A stretch of DNA of 5,370 bases from an uncultured Eubacteriales bacterium (GTDB taxonomy: Bacteria; Bacillota; Clostridia; Oscillospirales; CAG-272), in NCBI GenBank assembly GCA_949878535.1, contig CATLAS010000086.1:1-5370 (forward strand), read 5' to 3'. Shown one piece after another: positions 1 to 5,323 of the stretch; the first letter of the stretch is position 1, and every line of letters begins with the position of its first letter. Below the pieces are notes generated by a model. The model was given only the letters and a program-made list of their open reading frames with translations, did no database searches and was not told the origin of the DNA. Position numbers and translations under genes: made by a program.

Positions 1-334
1 GCTTGTCGTAGTAGTCAATGAGGGAACTGCCAGTGCAGGCGAACTGTTTGCTTCTGCTTTGCAGGATTATGAAAAAGCTTCGGTTGTAGGCGTGCAGACA
101 TACGGTAAGGGAAGTATGCAGACGATTCGTTCCTTTGGAGACGGTACCGGGTTCAAGTACACGTATCGATACTACTGTCCGCCGTATTCTGATAATTTTG
201 ACGGCGTCGGTGTGACGCCCGATATTGAAGTGCCACTGGATGAGGCGCTTGCAGGAAAAAGCATTTATAAAATTACAGATGAAGAAGATAATCAGCTTGC
301 GGCTGCATATCATGCTTTGCCGGAAGTGAAATAA
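1..334 (+). CDS. C-terminal-processing peptidase, S41 family (3' part only)
   Basis: The gene enters from the left edge, reading from base 2; 110 residues and the TAA stop are visible. The fragment carries the catalytic core of S41 (CtpA/Prc-like) serine peptidases: NEGTASAGEL, with the predicted nucleophile serine at codon 32-34, and TYGKG, with the predicted general-base lysine at codon 107-109. The Ser-Lys spacing is 25 residues, as expected for the Ser/Lys dyad of this family. The end, GVGVTPDIEVP followed by a D-x-QL-x-AA-type helix, is the usual family C-terminus. The PDZ domain, N-terminal signal or anchor and start lie outside the window. Family members act outside the membrane, trimming or degrading exported proteins; the substrate here is unknown. 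The motif reads TASAGE where SASASE is commoner. The gene ends 43 bases before greA with no clear terminator between, so readthrough into greA is possible. Family assignment is firm; the exact CtpA/CtpB subtype is not. Confidence 0.93.
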   Translation, partial: LVVVVNEGTASAGELFASALQDYEKASVVGVQTYGKGSMQTIRSFGDGTGFKYTYRYYCPPYSDNFDGVGVTPDIEVPLDEALAGKSIYKITDEEDNQLAAAYHALPEVK

Positions 335-377
335 TAATTTTAACAATAAATTTAGATAATTTTGAAAGGACACAGCC

Positions 378-872
378 ATGACAAACGAAGCAAAATTCAC
401 CTTATATACGAAAGAAGGATATCAGCAGCTTTTAGACGAACTTGCATATTTGAAGGATGTGCGCGTTCCGGAAATTAAAGTACAGCTTGCTGAGGCGAGA
501 AGCCACGGAGACCTTTCCGAGAACAGTGAATACGATGAGGCGCGTGACGCACAGGCAAAGTGCTATGCCCGGATCGCCGAAGTAGAGGATCTCATTAAAA
601 ACGCAAAGATTGTTGATGAATCTGAACTGAAGGACGATGTAGTAAATATCGGTTCCAAAGTGAAGGTTTATGATGAAACCTTTGATGAGGAAATTGAGTA
701 TATCATGGTTGGTTCCAATGAAGTAAACGCCGCTATGAATATGATTACAGACCGCAGTCCTGTAGGCGGCGCATTGATGGGTGCCAAGGCTGGAGACAAG
801 GTTTCTTATACAGCTCCCTGCGGCGAAGTGCATATGAAAATTCTGGAAGTTTCCAGAGCAAAGAAAAACTGA
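378..872 (+). CDS. greA: Transcription elongation factor GreA
   Basis: GreA binds in the RNA polymerase secondary channel and stimulates cleavage of backtracked RNA. The product is 164 residues, close to the usual 157-160. Residues about 10-80 form the N-terminal antiparallel coiled coil with the family signature T-x-E-G-x-x-x-L near the start and the tip motif ARSHGDLSENSEY (residues 40-52). Its acidic residues D45 and E48 correspond to the magnesium-coordinating pair. The conserved RIAEVEDLIKNAKIVD segment (65-80) closes the coiled coil. Residues about 88-164 are the FKBP-like C-terminal domain, with IGSKVKV, IMVGSNEVN, SPVGGALMGAKAGD and a final PCGEVHMKILEV strand. The ATG at 378 is preceded by GAAAGGA (364-370), a suitable ribosome binding site, and matches the family N-terminus. 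In many Clostridia greA is followed by lysS; here it is followed by a terminator and an unknown membrane protein. The domain signatures leave little doubt. Confidence 0.98.
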   Translation: MTNEAKFTLYTKEGYQQLLDELAYLKDVRVPEIKVQLAEARSHGDLSENSEYDEARDAQAKCYARIAEVEDLIKNAKIVDESELKDDVVNIGSKVKVYDETFDEEIEYIMVGSNEVNAAMNMITDRSPVGGALMGAKAGDKVSYTAPCGEVHMKILEVSRAKKN

Positions 873-877
873 CGCAC

Positions 878-967
878 GGTCGGGATGAATTCGCTGGACG
901 GCGGAATGATAGCGCCCGATCAGATGGAACATTGCGGCGCTCTGCTTTTGGAGCGCCGTTTTTCTTT
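878..967 (+). promoter_or_regulatory. Possible attenuator-like leader between greA and the membrane-protein gene
   Basis: Three pairings can be drawn here that exclude each other in sequence. Bases 878-884 (GGTCGGG) can pair with 915-921 (CCCGATC). Bases 911-916 (AGCGCC) can pair with 936-941 (GGCGCT). Bases 936-941 also form part of the left arm of the terminator at 935-958. The second pairing would therefore block the terminator, and the first would block the second through the shared bases 915-916. This is the logic of an attenuator, but the helices are short and share a self-complementary GCGC core, so chance is a real alternative. No known riboswitch class is recognised. Confidence 0.25.
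935..967 (+). terminator. Rho-independent terminator after greA
   Basis: A perfect 8-bp GC-rich stem, CGGCGCTC (935-942) with GAGCGCCG (951-958), encloses an 8-base loop and is followed by TTTTT, C, TTT (959-967). It lies 62 bases past the greA stop. The next gene's ribosome binding site starts directly after the T-tract, so the structure both ends greA transcripts and sits in the leader of any transcript that reads on. Confidence 0.9.
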
Positions 968-982
968 AAGGAGAAATTAGAA

Positions 983-1822
983 ATGAAAGAGAACGAAAAG
1001 AATCATCCTCTGGAGGAAGAACCGGAGCAGCAGACAGTATTCCCCCAGTCAGATGATGAAATCCCGATGTCTGCCGCCATGCGTGTGCTGCGGGCGAAGG
1101 GCGAAGAAATGCAAAATGAACATGAAAGCCAGTATACCGGCAAAAAGGTCGGCAAGCTGGAAAACTTTTGGTATCAGCACAAGTGGCATGCAGGATTGAC
1201 TGCTTTCGGGGTGATGATAGCGGCTGTGCTGCTATGGCAGATTATTACGTATGTTGCACCGGATGTATATATCATGTATACAGGCCCTGTAGCATTGATC
1301 GGCAGCCGATATACCGACTTGGAAACCGCCATTACGCAGGTGATGGAGGATTATAATGGGGACGGTGAAAAAGCAATCAGCTTTACAGATAATACTTACT
1401 TAACCGAAGAGCAGATTGCAGAAAAGCAGGAAGAGGGCGGATATCAGCCGGATTACGGCGCGATGCAGTCGGCGTACAGCCGGTTTCAAGCGGAAATCAA
1501 TGCGGCGAAGCATATGCTTTGTATGTTAGATCCGTCTCTTTACGAACCCTTGCGGGATATGGGTGGCTTCATGCCGCTTTCCGATATTTTCGGTGACGAT
1601 TTGCCGGAAAGTGCCGCAGACGAATATGGAATCCGTCTTGGAGACACTGCCTTTTATAAGGAGTTTCCTGGCGTGCGGATTTTGCCGGCGGATACAATTT
1701 TAGCTGTTCGGTCGGAGGAGGCGCCCGGTATTCAGGGAAGCAAAAAAAGATTGGAAGCGCTCCAGCGTCACGCTGTGCTTCTGCGGGCGATCGCAGAGTA
1801 TGTGCCCGACAGTGCAGAATAA
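983..1822 (+). CDS. Single-pass membrane protein of unknown function
   Basis: This gene encodes 279 residues from ATG 983, chosen because AAGGAG (968-973) lies 9 bases upstream. The frame is open further upstream to 932, but that part overlaps the terminator hairpin. Residues 1-60 are highly charged and acidic, probably cytoplasmic. Basic and aromatic residues (KLENFWYQHKWH) lead into one membrane helix at about 70-92. The remaining roughly 185 residues would then lie outside. They include DYNGDGE (123-129), which resembles a calcium-binding DxNxDG loop, and a stretch at about 178-203 (LCMLDPSLYEPL, then GGFMPLSDIF) that recalls the 'position in the binding cleft, then PL-x-D' pattern of ABC sugar-binding proteins. 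I do not recognise a named family, and the solute-binding resemblance is only an inference. No permease gene is adjacent. There is no clear terminator after it. No promoter fits between the greA terminator and this start. Confidence 0.85.
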   Translation: MKENEKNHPLEEEPEQQTVFPQSDDEIPMSAAMRVLRAKGEEMQNEHESQYTGKKVGKLENFWYQHKWHAGLTAFGVMIAAVLLWQIITYVAPDVYIMYTGPVALIGSRYTDLETAITQVMEDYNGDGEKAISFTDNTYLTEEQIAEKQEEGGYQPDYGAMQSAYSRFQAEINAAKHMLCMLDPSLYEPLRDMGGFMPLSDIFGDDLPESAADEYGIRLGDTAFYKEFPGVRILPADTILAVRSEEAPGIQGSKKRLEALQRHAVLLRAIAEYVPDSAE

Positions 1823-1849
1823 AAGACAGGAAAAAATATTTAAAATATA

Positions 1850-1878
1850 TTGACAATTGCACCATACGATGCTACAAT
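1850..1878 (+). promoter_or_regulatory. Sigma-A (sigma-70 type) promoter of the isomerase gene
   Basis: A perfect TTGACA -35 box (1850-1855) and a TACAAT -10 box (1873-1878) are separated by exactly 17 bases. A TG one base upstream of the -10 (1870-1871) makes it an extended -10. The AT-rich run 1831-1849 could serve as an UP element. Transcription should start near 1885, giving a leader of about 54 bases. That leader holds a small hairpin, GCTCC (1889-1893) with GGGGC (1899-1903), of unknown meaning. A GAAAGGA ribosome binding site (1922-1928) precedes ATG 1939. Confidence 0.85.
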
Positions 1879-1938
1879 GCAGAAACAGGCTCCTTACTGG
1901 GGCAAACGGATTGATTTTTATGAAAGGATTTATAATAG

Positions 1939-2520
1939 ATGAAAACAATTAAGGATAAACAGGTACTGGTTGCGGCGGATTTTGCAGGCGTTGCGCTGAA
2001 AAATGCTGTTGTTGCACATTTGGAGAAAAATGGTTGGACCTGCACGGATATCGGCGTAAAGGAAGTTGACGAAAAGAATCCGGAGATGTTCCACAGAATC
2101 GGTTTGCGTGTTGGCGCAAAAATTGCTGAAGGCGAATTCGAACGTGCAATGCTGTTCTGCGGCACCGGCATGGGCATTCACATTGCAGCAAGCAAGTGCC
2201 CCCATGTGCATGCGGCAGTTGTAGAAAGCGTTCCTGCTGCACTGCGCTGCATCACCGGCAATAACTGCAACGTAATTTCTATGGGCGGAGCATATGTTGC
2301 TCCAGCAATGGGCATTGAAATTGCAGAGGCTTTCTTGTATCACAACTTGGGTGACGGTTATGAATGGTGGCCCAATTTCTATGAGTTTCATAAGCTGGCT
2401 TATGATGAATTGGACAACTTTGACTATGAAACTTTCAAGAAGAACGGCTTTACATTCCCCGGCGCAATAGACATTCCTCTGGAGGATTGTCCGAAGCCTG
2501 AGGAACTCAAAAGCAGATAA
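1939..2520 (+). CDS. RpiB/LacAB-family sugar-phosphate isomerase homologue (divergent)
   Basis: The product is 193 residues. RpiB/LacAB enzymes interconvert aldose and ketose sugar phosphates in the cytosol, for example ribose-5-phosphate with ribulose-5-phosphate. The family pattern is visible: VAADFAGVALK (12-21) corresponds to the DHxG phosphate/ring-binding loop, FCGTGMGIHIAASK (73-86) holds the catalytic-type cysteine C74 in CGTGxG, then HAAVVES (91-97), and GNNCNVISMGG (107-117) corresponds to HNxxNVLxxG. Two histidines usual in RpiB are missing: the H of DHxG is F15 and the H of HN is G107. About 50 residues after position 140, rich in aromatic and acidic residues (YEWWPNFYEF), exceed the usual RpiB length of about 150. 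The fold is well supported, but the substrate is not; it may act on an unusual sugar phosphate. It has its own promoter (1850-1878) and is followed by a terminator. No kinase or sugar transporter lies beside it to suggest a pathway. Confidence 0.88.
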   Translation: MKTIKDKQVLVAADFAGVALKNAVVAHLEKNGWTCTDIGVKEVDEKNPEMFHRIGLRVGAKIAEGEFERAMLFCGTGMGIHIAASKCPHVHAAVVESVPAALRCITGNNCNVISMGGAYVAPAMGIEIAEAFLYHNLGDGYEWWPNFYEFHKLAYDELDNFDYETFKKNGFTFPGAIDIPLEDCPKPEELKSR

Positions 2521-2548
2521 ATTCTGCATTTTGATAAGTTGATAGAGT

Positions 2549-2619
2549 AAAACCTTTGTATGAAAATGCCGGGGGGGGTAAGTCTGCCCAGCAGTATTTT
2601 ATGCAAAGGTTTTCTTTTT
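2549..2619 (+). terminator. Long-stem terminator after the isomerase gene
   Basis: AAAACCTTTG (2549-2558) pairs perfectly with CAAAGGTTTT (2604-2613). The stem continues inward through TATGAAA with TTTTATG, using G-T wobbles, to about 17 bp. The right arm runs into TTTTCTTTTT (2610-2619). The large apex contains a run of eight Gs (2571-2578). The A-rich left arm would let it work on the opposite strand too. It separates the isomerase from the small ORF and exporter pair, so these two need either readthrough or a promoter not evident here. Confidence 0.75.
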
Positions 2620-2634
2620 ACAAAAGGAGGCGAC

Positions 2635-2778
2635 ATGATTCGACGAATAGGAAAAGACGATGGTATGAGTGAAAGAAATGGAGGTCAGCGTGAAGATATG
2701 AAAAAACAAATCGGAAGGAATCTTTTTCACGCATGCTTTGCGCAAAGCGCAAAGCCAAAGAAAACAGGTGGATTATAA
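2635..2778 (+). CDS. Small ORF (47 aa) coupled to the ABC exporter; hypothetical
   Basis: ATG 2635 follows an almost perfect Shine-Dalgarno, AAAAGGAGG (2622-2630), only 4 bases away. The TAA stop overlaps the exporter start by one base (TAATG, 2776-2780), the usual arrangement for translational coupling. The 47 residues are basic and hydrophilic (MIRRIGKDDG at the start, GRNLFHACFAQSAK at 27-40), with no signal peptide or membrane helix, and match no family I know. It could be a leader peptide whose translation controls the exporter, a small exported or modified peptide, or simply a device to deliver ribosomes. The second half runs through a strong hairpin (2735-2755). The ribosome binding site is stronger than that of the exporter itself, which supports translation. 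Whether the peptide matters in itself is unknown. Confidence 0.5.
   Translation: MIRRIGKDDGMSERNGGQREDMKKQIGRNLFHACFAQSAKPKKTGGL
2735..2755 (+). other. Perfect 9-bp hairpin just upstream of the exporter start
   Basis: GCTTTGCGC (2735-2743) pairs with GCGCAAAGC (2747-2755) around a three-base AAA loop. An overlapping reading gives a perfect 14-bp palindrome at 2735-2748, and GCGCAAA occurs twice in tandem (2740-2753). No T-tract follows, so it is not a terminator. It lies inside the small ORF and ends 10 bases before the exporter's ribosome binding site (AGGTGG, 2766-2771), so ribosomes on the small ORF would melt it. Confidence 0.6.
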
Positions 2779-5066
2779 TGACAGAAATTGAACAGATTCC
2801 AGTCGGCGTATATGAAGCTGCGGCAAAACGGGGCATTACAGCAGAAAATGCACTTCTTGCCGCATACGCCGACAGAAACAAAGACGGCACAAATTGCGAT
2901 AACTGGATTTTTGTAACAAAGGATACCTTAACCCTGATTGGCGGCATCCAGCGGATTGTCCCCAAAGAAAATGTGGGACGCATAGATCGCCGGCGGCTGG
3001 AAGTAAAATTCGGGCAGCTGTCCTTTGATGAATACCCTTTGGAGTCTCTGCAGGATTTTCGTGTGGAGCAGCAGATTTCAGGCTGTATTCTTACAGCTTT
3101 TGATACCGATTCTCAGGCATATATATTGATCACCCATTTGTCCTGCCACAAAATGGAGGAGTTAACACAGCTTTGCGGATGCCTTAATGAATATAAAGAA
3201 AAAGGTGAATTTAAACCGCCCGAGAAAAAGGACGATGATCGGTATTGCCCCAAATGCGGCAGACTCTATCCGGATCAAAGCAGAAAGCTGTGCCCAGCCT
3301 GCATGAATCGGATGAGTGTCATCTGCCGAATGGGAACATTTATGATGAAATATAAGTGGCAGGTGATTGCAGTACTTGCTGCTATGATACTCACAACTTT
3401 GCTTGGCGTGCTGACCCCATATATAAGCTCTGGCTTTTTCTATGATCAGGTGCTGACCGTTGGCGGTGCATTCTACGGACAGGTAGCACTGGTGATCTTC
3501 TTGATTGTGTCTACCCGCTTGCTGGCGTTGTTGATCAATATGATCAATGAAGTTCTCACTGCACGGATTGTACCCAAAGTGACATATGATTTAAAAAATG
3601 TTATTTTTCATTCTATTGAGCGGCTATCCGTTGGTTTCTTTTCCAGGCGGCAGACAGGGTCTCTGATGAATCAGGTATTTTTGGATGCGGACAGTATCTA
3701 TTGGTTCTTCGTAGAAGGATTTCCGTATCTGGTTATCAATGTGATTCAGACAATCGCGGTGACGGTGATTCTATTCATAATTGACTGGAAACTGGCGCTG
3801 CTGGCGCTGGTGTTTTGTCCGGTGTTTGTTTTTGCAATTGTACATCTGCATAAACATATGCGCAAGCTCCACGCCAAGCGGTATTCCGGTTCCAGACGAA
3901 TGAATGGAACACTGACGGACGCACTGGGCGGAATTCGTGTGGTGAAAGCCTTTTCAAAGGAAAGCACGGAAATTGACCGATTCAATCAGCGCAGTAAAGC
4001 CTTTGCACGCGCCAGTCAAAATGTGTCGTTGTATAACGGAACGGTGTTTCCGTTGGTGACGTTTCTGTTTTCTATCAGTTCCATTTTGATTCTCGGGATC
4101 GGCGGATGGCGAGTTGTCAGCGGCGAACTGACGTATGGTCTGCTCCTTACATTTATTTCCTATACCACACTGTTGTACAATCCAATGTCCTTTTTTGTTG
4201 ATATAAATGATAAGATTTCAGACAATATGAACGCCATGTTCCGCCTTATGGAGATTATGGACGCGGAACCGGATGTGCGGGAATCGGAAAATGCCCGGAC
4301 ATTGGAGCAGGTGCAGGGGCGTGTGACCTTTGAAAATGTGGAATTCGGATATGATAAAACCCGCAAAATCATTGATAATGTATCCTTTGATATTGCACCG
4401 GGAGAAAAGATCGGTATTGTAGGGCATACAGGTGCAGGAAAATCTACCATTGCCAACCTGATTATCCGGCTTTACGATGCGGATCGGGGAAAGGTGCTGA
4501 TCGATGGCGTAGATGTGCGGGATTTGTCTTTTGAAACCCTGCGCAGAAATATCGCCATTGTTTCCCAGGAAACCTATCTGTTTCAGGGAAGCATTTTGGA
4601 TAATATTCGCTATGCTGTGCCGGATGCTACTATGGAAGAAGTCATTGTTGCTTCCAAGGCGTCGGGAGCACATGATTTTATTGTCCGGCTGCCGGATGGC
4701 TATTCTACGATGATCGGTTGGGGGTATAAGGATTTATCCGGCGGGGAGCGGCAGCGGATATCCATTGCTCGGGCGATTCTGATGGCGCCGAAAATTCTGA
4801 TTATGGACGAGGCTACCTCGGCTATGGATACGAAAACGGAACGGCTGATTCAAACGGCATTGGAAAAGCTGTCCAAAGGCCGAACCACGATTATGATTGC
4901 CCATCGGCTGTCTACTTTGCGGGATGCGGATACACTCATGGTGATCGAACATGGAAAGGTGTCGGAGGCAGGCACCCATGTCCAGCTTCTGGAAAAAGAG
5001 GGAATCTATCATAAGCTGTATATGCTGCAGTATGAAGCATTGAAAAATGCAGGGATTCAGGAATGA
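2778..5066 (+). CDS. ABC exporter half-transporter with N-terminal zinc-ribbon region
   Basis: The product has 762 residues from ATG 2778, with AGGTGG (2766-2771) upstream; an in-frame ATG at 2733 has no such support. Residues about 40-140 alternate short strands with a final helix and may be a PH-like fold (inference). Residues 157-175 hold CPKC and CPAC, a four-cysteine zinc ribbon. Six membrane helices follow (about 193-212, 235-258, 315-335, 338-356, 422-441, 448-465), forming an ABC exporter type 1 domain. The ATPase domain (about 515-755) has A-loop Y525, Walker A GHTGAGKST (K555), Q-loop Q597, signature LSGGE (653-657), Walker B ILIMDE (E678), D-loop SAMD and H-loop H709, so it should be catalytically competent. 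Such proteins work as dimers and move lipids, peptides or drugs outwards; the cargo here is unknown. Ordinary half-exporters are about 570-600 residues, so about 180 residues are extra. A partner gene might lie beyond the contig end. Confidence 0.95.
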   Translation: MTEIEQIPVGVYEAAAKRGITAENALLAAYADRNKDGTNCDNWIFVTKDTLTLIGGIQRIVPKENVGRIDRRRLEVKFGQLSFDEYPLESLQDFRVEQQISGCILTAFDTDSQAYILITHLSCHKMEELTQLCGCLNEYKEKGEFKPPEKKDDDRYCPKCGRLYPDQSRKLCPACMNRMSVICRMGTFMMKYKWQVIAVLAAMILTTLLGVLTPYISSGFFYDQVLTVGGAFYGQVALVIFLIVSTRLLALLINMINEVLTARIVPKVTYDLKNVIFHSIERLSVGFFSRRQTGSLMNQVFLDADSIYWFFVEGFPYLVINVIQTIAVTVILFIIDWKLALLALVFCPVFVFAIVHLHKHMRKLHAKRYSGSRRMNGTLTDALGGIRVVKAFSKESTEIDRFNQRSKAFARASQNVSLYNGTVFPLVTFLFSISSILILGIGGWRVVSGELTYGLLLTFISYTTLLYNPMSFFVDINDKISDNMNAMFRLMEIMDAEPDVRESENARTLEQVQGRVTFENVEFGYDKTRKIIDNVSFDIAPGEKIGIVGHTGAGKSTIANLIIRLYDADRGKVLIDGVDVRDLSFETLRRNIAIVSQETYLFQGSILDNIRYAVPDATMEEVIVASKASGAHDFIVRLPDGYSTMIGWGYKDLSGGERQRISIARAILMAPKILIMDEATSAMDTKTERLIQTALEKLSKGRTTIMIAHRLSTLRDADTLMVIEHGKVSEAGTHVQLLEKEGIYHKLYMLQYEALKNAGIQE

Positions 5067-5116
5067 GAAACTTAGTTTTGTTGAAAAGCTCTCAGCGCAT
5101 GTTATGCAGATTAAAA

Positions 5117-5286
5117 TAAGAAGGCTTCCCCCAGCAGAGAGAGCCGTCGCGAAGCAGTAAACATAAAAAAGCTCCCACAAGCAGAGAGAGCCGCCGCGAA
5201 GCAGTAAACATAAAAAAGCTCCCACAAGCAGAGAGAGCTGCCGAGAAGCAGTAAACATAAAAAAGGCTCCCACAAGTTGAGAGAGC
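5117..5286 (-). terminator. Series of terminator-like hairpins on the - strand, one per repeat unit
   Basis: Read on the - strand, each unit gives GCTCTCTC, a five-base loop, GTGGGAGC, then six Ts, optionally after one C. The stem has seven pairs, one a G-T wobble, and one T-T mismatch. Copies are at 5165-5191, 5212-5238 and 5259-5286; a variant at 5123-5145 (GGCTCTCTC with GGGGGAAGCC) is followed by TTCTTATTTT. On the + strand the same bases leave C-A and A-A mismatches and the A-run precedes the stem, so the structure favours - strand RNA. They could stop transcription arriving from a convergent gene beyond the right edge. Confidence 0.55.
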
Positions 5287-5323
5287 TGTAGCGAAGCTGT
5301 AAACAAAAAAGAAAGCCCCCATT
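5122..5323. repeat. Tandem repeat array, four 47-48-bp units plus a partial fifth
   Basis: The anchor GCAGAGAGAG or its variant recurs at 5134, 5181, 5228 and 5276, a spacing of 47, 47 and 48 bases. Each unit reads roughly: A-run, GCTCCCACAA, GCAGAGAGAGC, a GC-rich linker, GAAGCAGTAAACAT. Units 2 and 3 are the most alike. Units 1 and 4 diverge, and a fifth begins at about 5312 (AAAGCCCCC) before the sequence turns into adapter. The array starts about 55 bases after the exporter stop. The period is not a multiple of three, and the - strand open frames across it drift between frames, so it is not coding. It is noncoding structure and probably explains why the contig breaks here. Confidence 0.92.

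Noticed and set aside
842..857. Near-palindrome TCTGGAA-GT-TTCCAGA at the end of greA.
   Set aside because: It lies in conserved GreA coding sequence (ILEVSRA) and has no T-tract; probably coincidental.
432..932. A 166-codon - strand open frame over greA.
   Set aside because: It is an antisense shadow of the clearly recognised greA, with no family resemblance.
932..982. Upstream extension of the membrane-protein frame.
   Set aside because: It overlaps the terminator hairpin and lacks a ribosome binding site; ATG 983 has AAGGAG at proper spacing.
1930..2529. A 199-codon - strand open frame over the isomerase gene.
   Set aside because: It mirrors a recognised gene with its own promoter and ribosome binding site. 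Its Cys/His-rich composition is typical of an antisense frame.
2539..2567. Promoter candidate TTGATA, 17 bases, GAAAAT before the small ORF.
   Set aside because: The -10 matches only four of six bases and lies inside the terminator stem; too weak to call.
2733..2777. An earlier in-frame ATG for the ABC exporter.
   Set aside because: It lies at the hairpin with no Shine-Dalgarno before it; ATG 2778 has AGGTGG and the stop-start overlap with the small ORF.
5122..5323. CRISPR array.
   Set aside because: The whole 47-bp unit repeats, with no unique spacers and no cas genes in view.
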